DNA of 64,000 bases from Xestospongia bergquistia (Eukaryota > Porifera > Demospongiae > Haplosclerida > Petrosiidae), in NCBI GenBank assembly GCA_963965975.1, contig OZ014411.1, positions 4,945,001 to 5,009,000 on the forward strand. The letters are read 5' to 3'. Each line of letters begins with the position of its first letter. Position 1 is the stretch's first letter. Made by a program: the position numbers and the translations under genes. This document shows, piece after piece, positions 41,322 to 53,454 of the stretch. A model generated the notes under the pieces. That model was given only the letters and a program-made list of their open reading frames with translations. It was not told the DNA's origin and made no database searches.

Positions 41322-44300
41322 TTAGTCCAGCTCTACTGGTAATATAATGATATCATTCAAATGTCTGATATGAACTTCACATGAAAATGGTTTCTGATTA
41401 TTGCTGAAAAGATTCTTAACTTCAAAATCAAATGCCTTGACTTTCTTGCTGAGTAAGTCCTAAATTATTAAAAAATATCTCAAAAGACTGAAGTGACACA
41501 TTTCTCTTACTACTCTATCTGTCAGTTCATTCATATATTGATTCAATCATCCATTCCTACTTTGATCCATCTATTCATTTAGCATCAATTCATTTGTCTC
41601 TCATTTTCTTTATTTATTTAATTGTTTTTTATTCCCTTATCTTTTAATCTATGTAACTAGTCATGCAGTAGTTGAACAAATACTAACTAATTACCTTCTG
41701 AGTGCTCCTAACAACTTTAAATCCAAATTCTAAATCTTCTAAGGATGTTTCAACAGTGAGAACATCTCCATTAGGTGTGGTAACTGTACTACGACCATGT
41801 TCTTCTTCACATTCCAATAGCTTAAATCCCTCAAGCTCTTTAAGTGCTAACAAATCCTAAAAGATAACAGTTCAATATCACAAATAAAGAGCATTATGAT
41901 GATTAACACAAACAAATCTTCCTGCATTTCTATTACTGATTAAATTTGTCATGTCATTATTAAAAATTTAGTCTTTTTTAGTTCACATTTAAGTTACTTA
42001 AAGTTTTATGTCAAAAACTAAAGTATCTATATTATATAGCATATATTGAGTCTTATATCAGAAATATCCTTATCACCTCTCAATAATTATTAGTTAGTAA
42101 GTGCTTAGACACACTACTTCATCTATAATCAAATTTTAACACAAATGCATTTGTTCTGAATACTATATTTATTTTTAAAATTTGTTCCTCTAATTTCCAA
42201 AAAAATTAGTTATTTCATGAAATTTTGACATATTAGCTTCTAGTAATTCATCACTGAAATTATTACTTCTAATTTTGATACTTCTCTATCCTCTCATAAG
42301 GCATCTCTATAGCAAATTTATAGACGACCTTTTCAATAATTGATTTGATATGGCAATGCTCTCTAATTTCATTGAAAGGAATTACTCTCAAGCCATTTTG
42401 GTTGCTTTAACGTCAAAAATTTGCCTATGAAAAAACCTTTGTTAAAATTTAATGTGACTGATTTTTAGAATAAATATGTTATCTACTTTTGTATGTTCAT
42501 ATTTTAAGTTGCCTCTATGCTAAATGAATGCTATCAATGAGATATGAAATTATATTTATAAGTTTAAGTCTTTTCAACTCAATGTGCTTTGATATAAGTG
42601 TCTATACATTGTTGTATATACAATCTTTGCTTATAAAGTTTAACATCATCTTTTACCTCAATAATGCTTGAACACTGCTCTACAAGACAGACTTGAATAC
42701 CAAGCAATCCTTTGCCTTTTCCGCCAGGTTTCCATACATGTTTGGTATAAAATACCATTGGAATGCAATGCCTCTCGGATGATTGACGTAGAGGAGAGCC
42801 CTCCACATCTGAACACCAGTTACTATCACCTGTGTATACACAAGACAGTAAAACAAATTACATTAAACTCTGATAGCAATAGTCTACTATAATGACAATA
42901 GTCAGAGCATCAAATACAACAAAGCATGAGTAACATCTAATATTAACTAGACCAGTTCTCTTTAAATTTAGGCAGATTCCTTCGATAATAACTACTAATA
43001 AATTTTAATACTAATGTTATGTTCTTTTCAATATCTCCAATACATTCAAGGTCTAATGTATAATAATATTGACTTATGCTAGAAAGTTATTTCACTAAAT
43101 AATAAACCAGAGGCTACCAAATTAGAAATTTACTACAAGTTTTTATATTTCCTCTTGTTTACATATCTAAGCTACCAAGAATATTTATAGGGTTCTTACA
43201 TGTACCTCCTTCAATGTTCCTATTATAACTAGGACTACTAGTATAGCCAGTATCAGATGATTCTGTACTGTTCCTGTTAGGTGAACCCTCGTTGTTATGG
43301 CCAATTTCCTGAGATGAAGCAGTTTGATCATGGTCCTAAAACATTAGAAGCACAATAAAATCTTCTATTGTATTAACATGTTCTTACAGCTGTTTTATCT
43401 TGCTGTTGGTTGTTAGTCTCACTTGTTGGTGACTTAGTTGGGTCATCAAACATTAAAGGTGGAGCAACAACAATGTCATCAAGTGAACTAATACTGACAG
43501 TTTCAAAGTTATTGAATGCATCAGAGGAATGTCTAAAAATAAGAATAACATCTAAAGCAATCTATTGATATATGCAAGCCTTAAAATTAACTATAAACTA
43601 TTATATAAGTGATTATCAGTACTAATATCAATGGATTACATAGCTTGATTGTTATTATACTTATACTAAGTATACCTTTCAGGAAGAGCAATGCTGTTTT
43701 CATCACATGGTTCCTCTGCTTGTGGTAAAACAATGGTGTCAGGACGAGGAGAGCAAATAGCTCCATCACTGTTAGAATTACGAAAAGAGTTAGGATGAAG
43801 ACTGTGATGATCTTCATCAATAATGTGAGTGGGTGAACAAAGGCTGGAAGAGCAATTTTGGACTTTGACACCAACAACTGTTACTTTGGAGTAACTAGTC
43901 ACTTGATAAGGATTATAAGTTGGAAAGAAAGGTTGGCGAATATACTGGCTATTAAGACATGCATGAAGACTTGGACGTGTACCGTTTCGTACTCGACCAG
44001 CTTTTGGACGTCCTATTTCACTCAAATTGGGACTTGACTTGGCAAGTTCTCTCTTATGATAAATTGTCCCATTTCTTTTATTTTGTTCAATGTCACCTTC
44101 TTCCTCATCACTACTAAGTTCTTCATCTTCCTTGATATTATTAAAAACTGGGTTCTCCTTCTTCAGTGTAATCTGACGGTAGCGAAAAGATCGTTTCATG
44201 CCATGAGGACCTGGTGTTCGATGGGAATGTTGCTGTTCTGAGTGCCTACTCAATGGCTCTTTTCTAGATGAATCGTAGGGACTGTGATAGTCTTGTCTAT

Positions 44301-47107
44301 GATTATACTTCTGCTGATGGATAAGAGCAGCAAATGGATTTTTGTCATCAGTATGTGGACTGGCTCCATTGTATGCTCTGGAAGCTATTTTTGGTGGCGG
44401 AATTTTACTAGGTATCACATGATCAGGAGAATGCTGACCTATATTGCTTTGGGGAGTACTACTTGGAGGCTTTTTTGTTTTGTTGGGGAGCTTTTCTGGA
44501 CTAGCTTTTGGTGGAATAGGTGGACTGTTTCCCTTAACTGGAGGAGCTCTGGGAGAGACATTGACATAATAGTGTCCTCTCCGATGAGTAGGACTACCAC
44601 CATCATGTGTTTGTGTTCGTACTCCTTGAGACTGTTCAGGAGTGTTTTCTGGTGATCCATTAGAAACATGGTGATGCACACATGTAGTAATACTAGATAT
44701 TTCTTTTTGAGGTGGTAGAGATGGAGAACGCTCTTTGTCAAATATTGCATCTCGTCCTAACTGAGAATGATGCTTTGTGACACGAGACATTGCTAGTGAG
44801 CTTCGACTAGGAGAACTCATTGAATCAATTTGATTAATAGCTGGATTTGAGGAACATAATGCTGCTATTTTAGACATTGATTGACTAGTAGAGATACCTG
44901 AAATAGTTCTCATTGGACTCTTACGTAAACCAATATCTAATATCCTGATTTTATCACCTAAAAATTAAAAAGTAATAGTAAAAGTGTAATTATGCTAACA
45001 AGCTTAATATAGTGCCATTATTATCATTATTATTTAGTTAATCATATAACATTTACAGACTGGGTCAATTAAATAATAACTAAGTAAATGTTAAAGTGTA
45101 TACAGAACAAAGCACCACTTTATAAAGTGTTACAATAATACAATAATTGAATGTCTCAATATGTGAATGTTTATCCTTCAAATATTTTATTATGTCTATT
45201 AAGTACATTCTTTGTAATAAACAAATATTATAACACAACATCACCTCTAAGTTATAAACAAAGCAGCTGGAATGACAAATAGAAAGATTTTAGTCTATTC
45301 ACAAGCTCTTTCATCGATATATTAATAGATCACATAAACCCTTATACTTTCAATAAGTTAATAGCATTCAATATCTAACCTCTTCCCACAGTTGTATACA
45401 TAATATGCACAAGCTTTTAGGGAATTAACTTTATGCTATATATCTATTGAAAGCCAAGATAAATCAAGGAAACTGCCTTACATATGGGAATGTAGCTCTT
45501 GTTGTATCTTTACAATTTCTAGAAATGTTTGTCATTAACATTGTCAAGTCTATAGTATATAGTATACCAGAATATATCTTATTAGTTATTATATATTCTT
45601 AGTATTAGTATTATAGTGTGGGCATTGTTAATAGATATGTACATAGCAACAAGGTACAAAATACTTAATATGTACACCAATGGGGTCCTATGCCTTTGAT
45701 GAATACAATAGCCAAAGTGAGAGAAAAGTTGAGGTGTTTGTTGACAGTGTGGTGACTTTGCTCTCATCACTACCCATAATAAGTCCCTATACTGAGTATG
45801 GAGTGTTAGCACATCAATAGTGTCACACCCAGCACTATAAGTCATAACATAGTACATTTATACTGCTTACATATCTGTACCACTTAAATATATTAATCCA
45901 ACAAAGAGTGTCATTACTATTACTTCATATTTACTATATAGATTGATCCACACCCATATAAAAATTGCTTTAGTTACTAAGTTACTATAATGCTTAGTCT
46001 GAATGGTTCAATATTTTCATTAGTAAATATTATAAATTATATAGCAATGGTAATGTAAACATGCCTAATACTTTTAACAGATAATAATCAAAGATAACAC
46101 AAAACCTTTAGCAAAAGTGAATTATTATCAGACAGATGTCTCGTATTCTTCTAAGAGTGAATCATTATGAGAATAACCCCAATGTTATTGTCCAACATAG
46201 GACACTAAGTCACTAACATTCATTCATACAGTGTATGAAGCCAAAAATATAATTGTATTAAATTAACACTTCATTACTGTACTGTACAAAGTACAGTCTC
46301 AAAAGTGTATAGTTGCCTTGATATATGTGGCATGCCAAGTTTCTATTGTTTACAGACTATATAATGTGTATGACTCTCAGTATAACAATATAGATATCAA
46401 AGCTAATTGAGACAACACTTCCTGTGAAAGTAAGTTAGCTTTGGCAAAGAAATGATAACACAAAGAAAATCTACTCCTTCTTTGCCAGACGTGCATCTTT
46501 CAAAATGGACTTTAATGTGACACCTATCCTTATCACAGCTGCTTCTTATACATTGCTTAATACTTTAGTTGTTACTCTTAGTAATATTAAATATATAGCA
46601 TTATGTTATTTATCACTAGTTTATGCGTATACAACGAACGTACCATCAATTGCATTTTTGACTTTCTCAATATTGTCAACCCATTGTAACATTAATGCAT
46701 CACTTGGAGCACCAAAAAAGAAAGTTCGTTTGAACGTTCCAAGACTGAATATATGCTGAAGTTCTTTATATTCTAAACCCACTTCCAAATTGATGCATTC
46801 TCGTAGATCAATGACCTTACGAGGTGCTTTAGATGATTCTAAGGCCTTCTTTGATTTGAAACATTCCAATGTTTTACAAGCTCTTAGTAATATAAAGCGA
46901 TCTTTCCACTTCTGTATTGGATAGAAGATAAAAGATAAAACTAAGATAGTCATACAGTAACAATAATTAGGCACTGAGGAAATTTTAGGATTGATTATTG
47001 AAACTAACTTTTCGTCCTCTTTTGTTAAGTTGTGGTGCTTTTTTCAATGTTCCCTGAAATATAATAACCTTAGAAGTAGGAGAGATCTCAATTGCATAGT
47101 CTGACAT
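41322..47107 (-). CDS. PH-domain docking/adaptor protein, 8 exons
   Basis: Exons (minus): 47009-47107, 46644-46911, 43676-44957, 43388-43532, 43206-43335, 42657-42829, 41695-41856, 41322-41459. Borders are GT-AG and phases agree throughout; predicted 798 aa. Residues about 13-120 form a PH domain: VIIFQGTLKKAP, KWKDRFILLR, VIDLRECINLEVGL, then RTFFFGAPSDALMLQWVDNI with the conserved last-helix Trp. Such domains bind membrane phosphoinositides. The long disordered middle carries YVNV (Tyr about 253, a classic Grb2 SH2 site), PPIPPK (about 268-273, SH3 type), an acidic run DEELSSDEEEGD, and GYTSSPSYN. The layout is that of Gab/Dok/IRS-type scaffolds that recruit Grb2 to receptor tyrosine kinases. 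The C-terminal 250 residues are not recognised. Intron 2 is 1.7 kb. Confidence 0.85.
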
Positions 47108-48222
47108 TGTTGTCAATCTTTACTGAAGAAACTAAGTATAATAGAAAAACAGCATGGAATATTGATGAAATCAATTGACTAATGAAATATTTAGTTAACT
47201 TTTTTGTTGCAATCATTATTATTAAAATTATATATATCATTATATATATATATACACACACTACACACACACACAGTAAACTTACAATATTTAGACCACT
47301 GGTAGCTAAGAGTACTAAGTTCACTTGATAACCAGTGTAGCGGAATGATAGCTAAGTAACATATACTAACTATACTACACTGATGGAACTATATATTGCC
47401 ACAGAACAGTGTGACGTGTCTAATAAGTACCTTATAAGCCAAACACACGCGCAATTGCCTTTTATACCATCTGTTGACATTTTGGAATCAGTTATTAGAG
47501 TGAGTAGGCGGCACCTTTTGTTTTGACTAATTTGTTAATCCTCACCCCGCCCAGTACGTATTTAGGCATTCCTACAGATGACTTAGTAGAATGCCATACG
47601 TTAGTGGTAATGTATAGTAATTCACTGAAAAGAGCTCAGTTACATTATATAGAACTGAACTTCTACCAGTTCATCACTATAACACAGTGAAGTAGGATTG
47701 TACTGGATTTAAAGTTATTATATATATTGGGTGGTATGGTCAAGAAACAACTGCATATTCAAACCTGAGAGCACATGTGTCCCTTACATACAGTTTACTG
47801 TTATTGGGAGGCTAGTGCCCCGCCCCCTTAATTGTTCTTACTTAGTATGATCTTTTTAAGCAAACGAGGTTTTATGATAATATCATTATTGGTAAACAAT
47901 TTAAATGATAAAGACAAGCATCACATGTGATCATCATCTATATGTATGGACTATTGAAATGGTGGACATAGGAATGTGACTGCACTGTATTGTAAAGCGT
48001 TAAAGGAAAATATGTGGGTGTGGGACTGATAATTATTGGTGCTTGTCATGAACAATAACAGACAATCCAGTTATCTGTTCGCAACACATGTGCTAAAATG
48101 ATGTCATCCTTCTGGACAGATCAAGCATATAAGAGTGGTTGACTGCTCTAATTCTAATCACATAAAGATTGGCTATAAGACTAGAAAATATCACAGTAGT
48201 TGTATTGCATTGCACTGAAAGA
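47108..48222. promoter_or_regulatory. Divergent intergenic region, adaptor / thiaminase-like 1
   Basis: The two genes are head-to-head, 1.1 kb apart. From about 47350 the sequence is duplicated at 60983-62238 before thiaminase-like 2, and the last 350 bp are the best conserved. A TATA-type CATATAAG (48126-48133), about 95 bp before the ATG at 48223, is the same in both copies (62144-62151) and is the likely core promoter. A TA/CA simple repeat lies at 47229-47275. Confidence 0.5.
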
Positions 48223-50260
48223 ATGTTAGCTACTCTCAGCTGTCTGTTATCTTTTCTATTGGCATGGAGTTCTGCTACTGTTACCTTGAAGGTGGGTATA
48301 TACAATGCAATTCCTGACCTTCAAGGAGATGGCTTAGCTTCATACAAATCCATGATAGAAGAAGGATTTAATTCTAATGACCATACTGTGAATGCTGTTG
48401 TAGATCCAAATGAGTATTCTCCATATGGAGATCTCAGACAATACTTAGAGCAGGATGGCTTTGATCTCATTGAAATTGATACTGCCAACTTAATGGACAT
48501 CAATGATCTCTTGGTAAATACTCAAACAGTTCAAATAGTACCATCAGATACATTGCCAACTGCTAAAAGTGCAGTCCAGGTTAATAATCAGCTGCTAGGC
48601 TATCCAACTTTGGTTTGTGGTAATTTCATTATTGGTCTATCACCTGGTACTGAATGTAAGTGCCCCCTAAAAGATGCTCGTACAAATTCAGTATTATTTG
48701 CAACATCTATTCAACAATGTAAAGAGAATTTGCTACCCACTTCAACAACATATGAGAGATTGTATGGTGGCAAAATGAATGATGAGGATGGTTGGTACTT
48801 ACCATATCTTTATATAGATGCCTATATTGACATCAATGGTCCAGTCTCAGTGTCAAAAGCAGTAGAAGATGTACTTGCAGGTACAGTAGATTCAAACGTA
48901 TGTCAAAACTTACAATGGTTCATCAATCAATGTAGTAACACTGATGATCCAACTATAAACAAATGTTACCAAAATTTTCCTGGAAGTTATGTGGAATCCA
49001 GTAGCAATGTGTACCCAGACATCAATGATCAGAAGACCATGTTCTTTTTTGGATTCTCTGAAAAGACAGCAATGGTAAAACAGACTTCAGACACTTGTCC
49101 TTATGCTGGCATATCTTGGCCACTCGGTTCTTCAAATTACATGCTTCAATTTACTGATGCTCTTGTAGTCAATAGTGTGGTATGGGAAACTGCTGATGAA
49201 GAGAGAAGGAATGCTATCCGTGACTTCATTACTTATTTTACAGGAAATGATCTTCGGCGCAAAATTGCCCTTGGTAAGGACCTTAGTCCTCCTCGAAATC
49301 GTTATCTACTACAAGCCACAGAAAGTTTTTACAAAACAGTTGAAGATAATATCTATCAGGATCTGTACTGGCAACTACAGCGATCGGTAGCTGCTCCCAC
49401 CCTTTCCGATTCTGAAAGGTCAACTATGCAAACCAATCTTGCAGCACAGTGCATATCATCTACATCAAAATATGATTTAGGAAAAACTGAGCTTTAATTG
49501 AAGGAGTATAGTCATGGGTAATGGCTTCCTAACTGTACATTTATTTCATAAATAGCACTTATAAACGTAATAAATATTTCATTATTTTGTAACTATTCAT
49601 GCATTCATTATTATTGATTCAAGACCATTGTCTTTAAATCATATTTGATTGTGAATGAAAAAATTATGCTTATTTAAATGGTAAACTTGTTAAGACATGA
49701 ACTTTTAGCTTATCATACAGTAATCAAAGTGAACAGAACATCCATGAATTTAAAAAGTAAAATTTATGTAGATAGAGAATGAAATTTCTGGTTAACACAA
49801 TATCATATATATACTGATATAGCTCATGGCACACATTAGTTATAAACAATCTATAGATTGCACAACACAATCTATTTTCTTTGTACGTTTGCACAGTAGT
49901 AACAATGAAGGCCTAGCTAGGACGGGGCATCTGTTGTCTTCTCTTAATATAGGAAAGGCTCTTGCATGCCTACTTCTGTTAACATCATTACTATCACTTA
50001 AGTCTGTGCAATTGTAGTATAATTAGTAATTAAAATGAAGTAATGTTTGCTACTTCTCTATATATCTCACTATGTAATGTTTGTAACAAAAATGCCAATT
50101 TATAGGATTGTTTTAATCAACGAATTTAATACAGATTGAAAATGAAAACCGTACATACTTCTAGCTAACAGAATATCATACTAATATTTGCTCATGGCAA
50201 ACGTTAGTTATAAACAATCCAGTTCATTCTCATAGGTGTAGGAATGAATTTTTTATTGGG
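47351..50260. repeat. Segmental duplication, left copy (thiaminase-like 1)
   Basis: Pairs with 60983-64000 (offset about 13.6-14.0 kb), covering promoter, the intronless gene and at least 500 bp of 3' flank. The right copy carries an extra insert at about 61158-61685. The right copy may run past the window end. Confidence 0.85.
48223..49497 (+). CDS. Secreted thiaminase-I-like protein 1, intronless
   Basis: 424 aa. An N-terminal signal peptide (MLATLSCLLSFLLAWSSA) is followed by VTLKVGIYNAIPDLQ, matching the start of mature bacterial thiaminase I (thiamine pyridinylase, EC 2.5.1.2). That enzyme splits thiamine by swapping its thiazole for another base. Family landmarks: GYPTLVCGNF with Cys132 in place of the nucleophile of PQ-LC-N, GGKMNDEDGWYLPYLYIDAY, and FFFGFSEKTAMV with Glu280 where bacterial enzymes have the catalytic Glu in GYSE. 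The fold is periplasmic-binding-protein type. The start at 48223 is chosen over an upstream ATG at 48169 because the second copy shares only this one, directly before the signal peptide. Many added cysteines suit an extracellular protein. AATAAA follows at about 49569. Activity is unproven; a non-catalytic binding protein is the alternative. Confidence 0.78.
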   Translation: MLATLSCLLSFLLAWSSATVTLKVGIYNAIPDLQGDGLASYKSMIEEGFNSNDHTVNAVVDPNEYSPYGDLRQYLEQDGFDLIEIDTANLMDINDLLVNTQTVQIVPSDTLPTAKSAVQVNNQLLGYPTLVCGNFIIGLSPGTECKCPLKDARTNSVLFATSIQQCKENLLPTSTTYERLYGGKMNDEDGWYLPYLYIDAYIDINGPVSVSKAVEDVLAGTVDSNVCQNLQWFINQCSNTDDPTINKCYQNFPGSYVESSSNVYPDINDQKTMFFFGFSEKTAMVKQTSDTCPYAGISWPLGSSNYMLQFTDALVVNSVVWETADEERRNAIRDFITYFTGNDLRRKIALGKDLSPPRNRYLLQATESFYKTVEDNIYQDLYWQLQRSVAAPTLSDSERSTMQTNLAAQCISSTSKYDLGKTEL

Positions 50261-50384
50261 GGCCATCATTTACTTAGTTTGACACATGCAAATATGCTGT
50301 ACATCATGATGAACTAATTCTCATTAGTAATCATTTTACAAAAATTGATATTAATTGTACATAATGCAAAACATTTTTTTCAAA
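49498..50384. other. 3' flank of thiaminase-like 1
   Basis: AT-rich, shared with 63511-64000. An internal short duplication repeats CTCATGGCA...GTTAGTTATAAACAATC (49823 and 50190). No gene seen. Confidence 0.5.
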
Positions 50385-51170
50385 TCTTTCCAAAGTAATG
50401 CCTTCTTCTCTCATTTTCACCAATAAGTGTCTTTGCAATTTCATTTTCATCTATTTCATCTGTCCTTGTGTATATAAAGAATCGTGCAATGATTGAGCCG
50501 TGGCTGAGTACTAGTCATGATGGCTCACAAATAAGTTTTCAAGTGCCTTAGAGCAGAGAAAGATCGTTCTGCAGTAGATGTAGTTACTGGAATGACAAAG
50601 AAGATTGCTAGCAGTTTAATCATCTCAGAGAACATTTCTTTACTCGTGGAAACTTCATTCATTACATCACATAAAGTTCTAACATTAGTCACCTGAACAA
50701 TGGGAGGGGCCCCAACTACTTTACCATTTCTTGTGTGAATAAGATCAGGTAGCATTTGAGTCCATATCACCATTGTATATTTTAAGATTTTCTGGAAGAT
50801 CACCAGAAAATTTACTATTAGCTGCATCCAAGAGTGTCTTTTCCATTACTGGGATCAATGGCAAGCCTCGCTTCTGTTGAAAGCACCTATCCAGTTCATT
50901 AATTAAGAGGACAAGGACTTCAAAGTATTGTTTACGAAAGTAGTCTTCAGGTGTAGAAAGTGCATGACCATTAGCACCTTTCTCTCCTGGTTTTCTTGGA
51001 GGCTGTCTACACATGGGAAGTGTTGGAGGAGCAGTGAGTCAGTGACATCAAGTGATTGTTCAAGAACTAGGGAGTGGAAAGCGCTAAAAGTATTATCAGT
51101 CTTCAACCTTTTCAAATATTGTACAGTTTTCAAATATTGTATACCTTCTTCAAGTTCTAAATCTGACATT
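50385..51170 (-). pseudogene. hAT transposase relic (ZMYM1/TTF type)
   Basis: Three overlapping frames give one protein in order: SDLELEEGIQYLKTVQYLKR..., then STPEDYFRKQYFEVLVLLIN, then after a second shift near 50770 VIPVTTSTAERSFSALRHLK-TYL, and in degraded form TQPRLN and IGENERRRHYF. The last parts are the hAT dimerisation region and the typical tail of ZMYM1-like transposases. The frameshifts near 51010 and 50770 and the loss of the N-terminal half (zinc finger and RNase-H-like core) make it inactive. Confidence 0.85.
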
Positions 51171-51582
51171 TTCTTAGTGCCAGTTAGTATACCACATGGT
51201 AATTTCCAGGTGTTAATTATAGTTGATGTTAACCGGTTATGCGTGTAATATTATGATAACTTTAAGCTTAGTGAAGAGTGAAGAAGACCAGCAAATATTT
51301 AACATAATTGTGGAGCAGGAACAGTCAACTGCAAATAATTATAGACATCATCATATGTGGACTTTGAGACACCACACATGTAGTATCTGATGGCAATTTC
51401 AATGTCAGTGAAAACAGACACGTATATCTAAAATTTTGCCATAACTATACTTTCAATTTATAAATTAACGAAAAAAAAAAGTATCGTATACACCTACATG
51501 GGTGTGGCACTGATCGTTGGGCGTCGGTACCGTGATTATTTAAACTTATTAGCAAAATAACAATATAACCAAGTTTATTAAC

Positions 51583-51780
51583 ATGGCACTTGTAGAAAGA
51601 GAGGTCGATTTAGCTCAAGAGGGAGATGTTGTTGTTGGTCGTATAAGGGACACTGTATACAATCCAGAAACAGACATAATGACTGAGAGAGAAACAATAG
51701 CCATTGAAATACCTACCAAAAATGGAGAAACTACTCACCTAATAGGACAAGAAGTGCGAGTTACAAGAGTGGTAAGATAA
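51583..51780 (+). CDS. Small orphan exon, unknown protein
   Basis: ATG to TAA gives 65 codons: MALVEREVDLAQEGDVVVGR, then DTVYNPETDIMTERETIAIE and a Gly/Thr-rich end. The reading frame crosses a strong donor GTG|GTAAGATAA near 51770, so it is more likely the first coding exon of a spliced gene than a whole protein. An old gypsy element starts 310 bp downstream, so the rest may have been cut off. No acceptor exon recognised. Not assigned to a family; coding status moderate. Confidence 0.4.
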   Translation: MALVEREVDLAQEGDVVVGRIRDTVYNPETDIMTERETIAIEIPTKNGETTHLIGQEVRVTRVVR

Positions 51781-52448
51781 AACAGTTGAGTAGAGTTATT
51801 AATCCTCTAAATTCTTTTTCCTATATTATAGCCAGCATGGATTCAAAACACTTGTATGTGACATTTCTGTACAGTGTAGTGTTACATATACATATATATT
51901 GGTATAATTTATACATGAACATTTTACTTTGATTTACTCTGTAGATGTTCATGCAGTATATACATGTATGTATATTAGTTGAGATTTGATTGGCACATTT
52001 TAAAATGAGTTGATAGTTTCAGATAGGCTATTCAGCTTTGGACCAGCCCACAAATAAAATAAAATTAATTACTATAATAATTTGACTTACATGCACCATT
52101 ATAAAAATCATTGTATTGGTTATTGAGTTGTAATGCTTATGAATATTATTATCATGTGTAGACTTCCTGTCCCATAAGTAATCCATGCAATGTACTTTAT
52201 AAAATGTTATGTTGATCTTTGAGTTTTGTGCTATATCATTTATGAACGCGTTTATACTCAAATAAAGTTATTAATGAGTCAATACATCATCACATAATTG
52301 GCGACGAGGGAAAAGTACGAAAGGTCAGAAGTGGGATTTACAACAAGAAGTCACAAAACCACAAGAGCACGAGGCTGTTGAGGCATCTTCAAGAGAAGTC
52401 AACAACGAAAGAAGAAACAAGACCACGAGGAAAAGAGAGAAGTCAAAA

Positions 52449-52627
52449 TGGCTAAACATGGCAGCATGGGAGAATTCTTTCCAGAGAGAGAAGAATACGA
52501 CATGTACTTATAGCAACTTCAGAACTATTTTGTAGCTAATGATATTGGAGCTGAAGCGAAGAAACGTGCCATTCTCAGCATTTGTGGAGTTACCACATAT
52601 CAATTAATTTGCCCGGGTAACACGCAC

Positions 52628-52663
<36 letters not shown>

Positions 52664-53449
52664 ACAGACCCTCGCTATGCGCCCACGGACAGCGAGATTA
52701 GTCAATATAAAATAACTTGGTTGTTGGTTTTAGGCTTTGATTATGTCTACAGAACTGCATGTACATGATGGCAATGTCTTGTTACTTGAAAAATATTCTT
52801 AAGAATTTAAAACCTCACAACAAGATCAGAGCTTTTAATTAACTAAAAGTACTTTCTGCCTGTTTTAAAAAACCAAATACTTTCTTTACATTTCAATTTA
52901 TGATAAAAACTATTTACCTATATTATGTGTATATTCCTTCTATACAATTGAGCTAAACTATTTTAAATCAAAGCAACCCGTTTATCAACTCCAACGAAGC
53001 CCTCAGACCTATCTTATGAGGATTTAGTCAAGTTAGTGAGAGAACATTTTCACCCAAGACGGTTGGAGATAGTTCAACATTTTCATTTCAATTCTAGAGT
53101 TCGTCATTCGAATGAAACTATTGCTGCTTTTGTAGCAGAACTAAGGAAATTATCAGAATTTTGTAATTTCGGAGACAAGCTGGATGAGATGCTAAGAGAC
53201 AGAATTGTTTGCGGTATTAATCACCCTGCAATGCAAAGGCGTCCCTTATCAGAAACAGATTTGACTCTTGCCAAGACACTTGAGGTTGCTCAAGGATTAG
53301 AAGCAGTTGAGAAAAGTTCGAAAGTCATGCAAGAAGTTGAACAAAAGCCACTAGTTACAGTCCTGAGAATCCAGCAGCAAAAGACGAAACCAAGTCAAAA
53401 TTGGAAGCAGTTTGTCTCGCCACATGAAGAATGTGTGATTCTAGGTTAG
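52449..53449 (+). pseudogene. gypsy gag, split by an insert
   Basis: Part 1 (52449-52611) reads MAKHGSMGEFFPEREEYDMY, a TAG stop, QLQNYFVANDIGAEAKKRAI, then LSICG. Part 2 (about 52980-53449) reads DLSYEDLVKLVREHFHP, FNSRVRHSNETIAAFVAELR and MLRDRIVCGINHPAMQRRPL. Together they give the usual capsid region of metazoan gypsy gag. Frame is lost at the TAG and at the insert 52612-52979. The zinc-knuckle part is cut by the MULE insertion at about 53455. Confidence 0.85.
52612..52979. mobile_element. Insert in gag with (CA)n and CAGCGAG end
   Basis: Interrupts gag between TTYQLI and the next gag codons. The left 88 bp (a GGGTAACACGCACA start, (CA)n at 52622-52661, then CTCGCTATGCGCCCACGGAC and AGCGAGATTA) match the right end of the element at 451-1092. 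The remaining 280 bp are AT-rich and unassigned. Either a truncated relative of that element or a composite insert. Confidence 0.6.
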
Positions 53450-53454
53450 TAAAA

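Larger units (their letters stand above)
39370..41856. repeat. Segmental duplication, unit C
   Basis: Contains the same series as A and B (acyltransferase 3' end, flank, hairpin MITE, kelch-like relic, adaptor exons 8 and 7), but here the exons continue into an intact PH adaptor gene. It lacks the kelch 3' part: a deletion joins 41040 to sequence equivalent to 36940. It is the likely source of the adaptor exons in A and B. Confidence 0.85.

Noticed and set aside
44284-44655. Plus-strand ORF of 123 codons
   Set aside because: Antisense shadow of the large exon of the PH adaptor gene; no domain or start context.
48169-48222. Upstream ATG extending thiaminase-like 1
   Set aside because: The extension is not shared with copy 2 and would bury the signal peptide; the ATG at 48223 is common to both.
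50928-51248. Plus-strand ORF of 106 codons
   Set aside because: Antisense of the hAT transposase relic.
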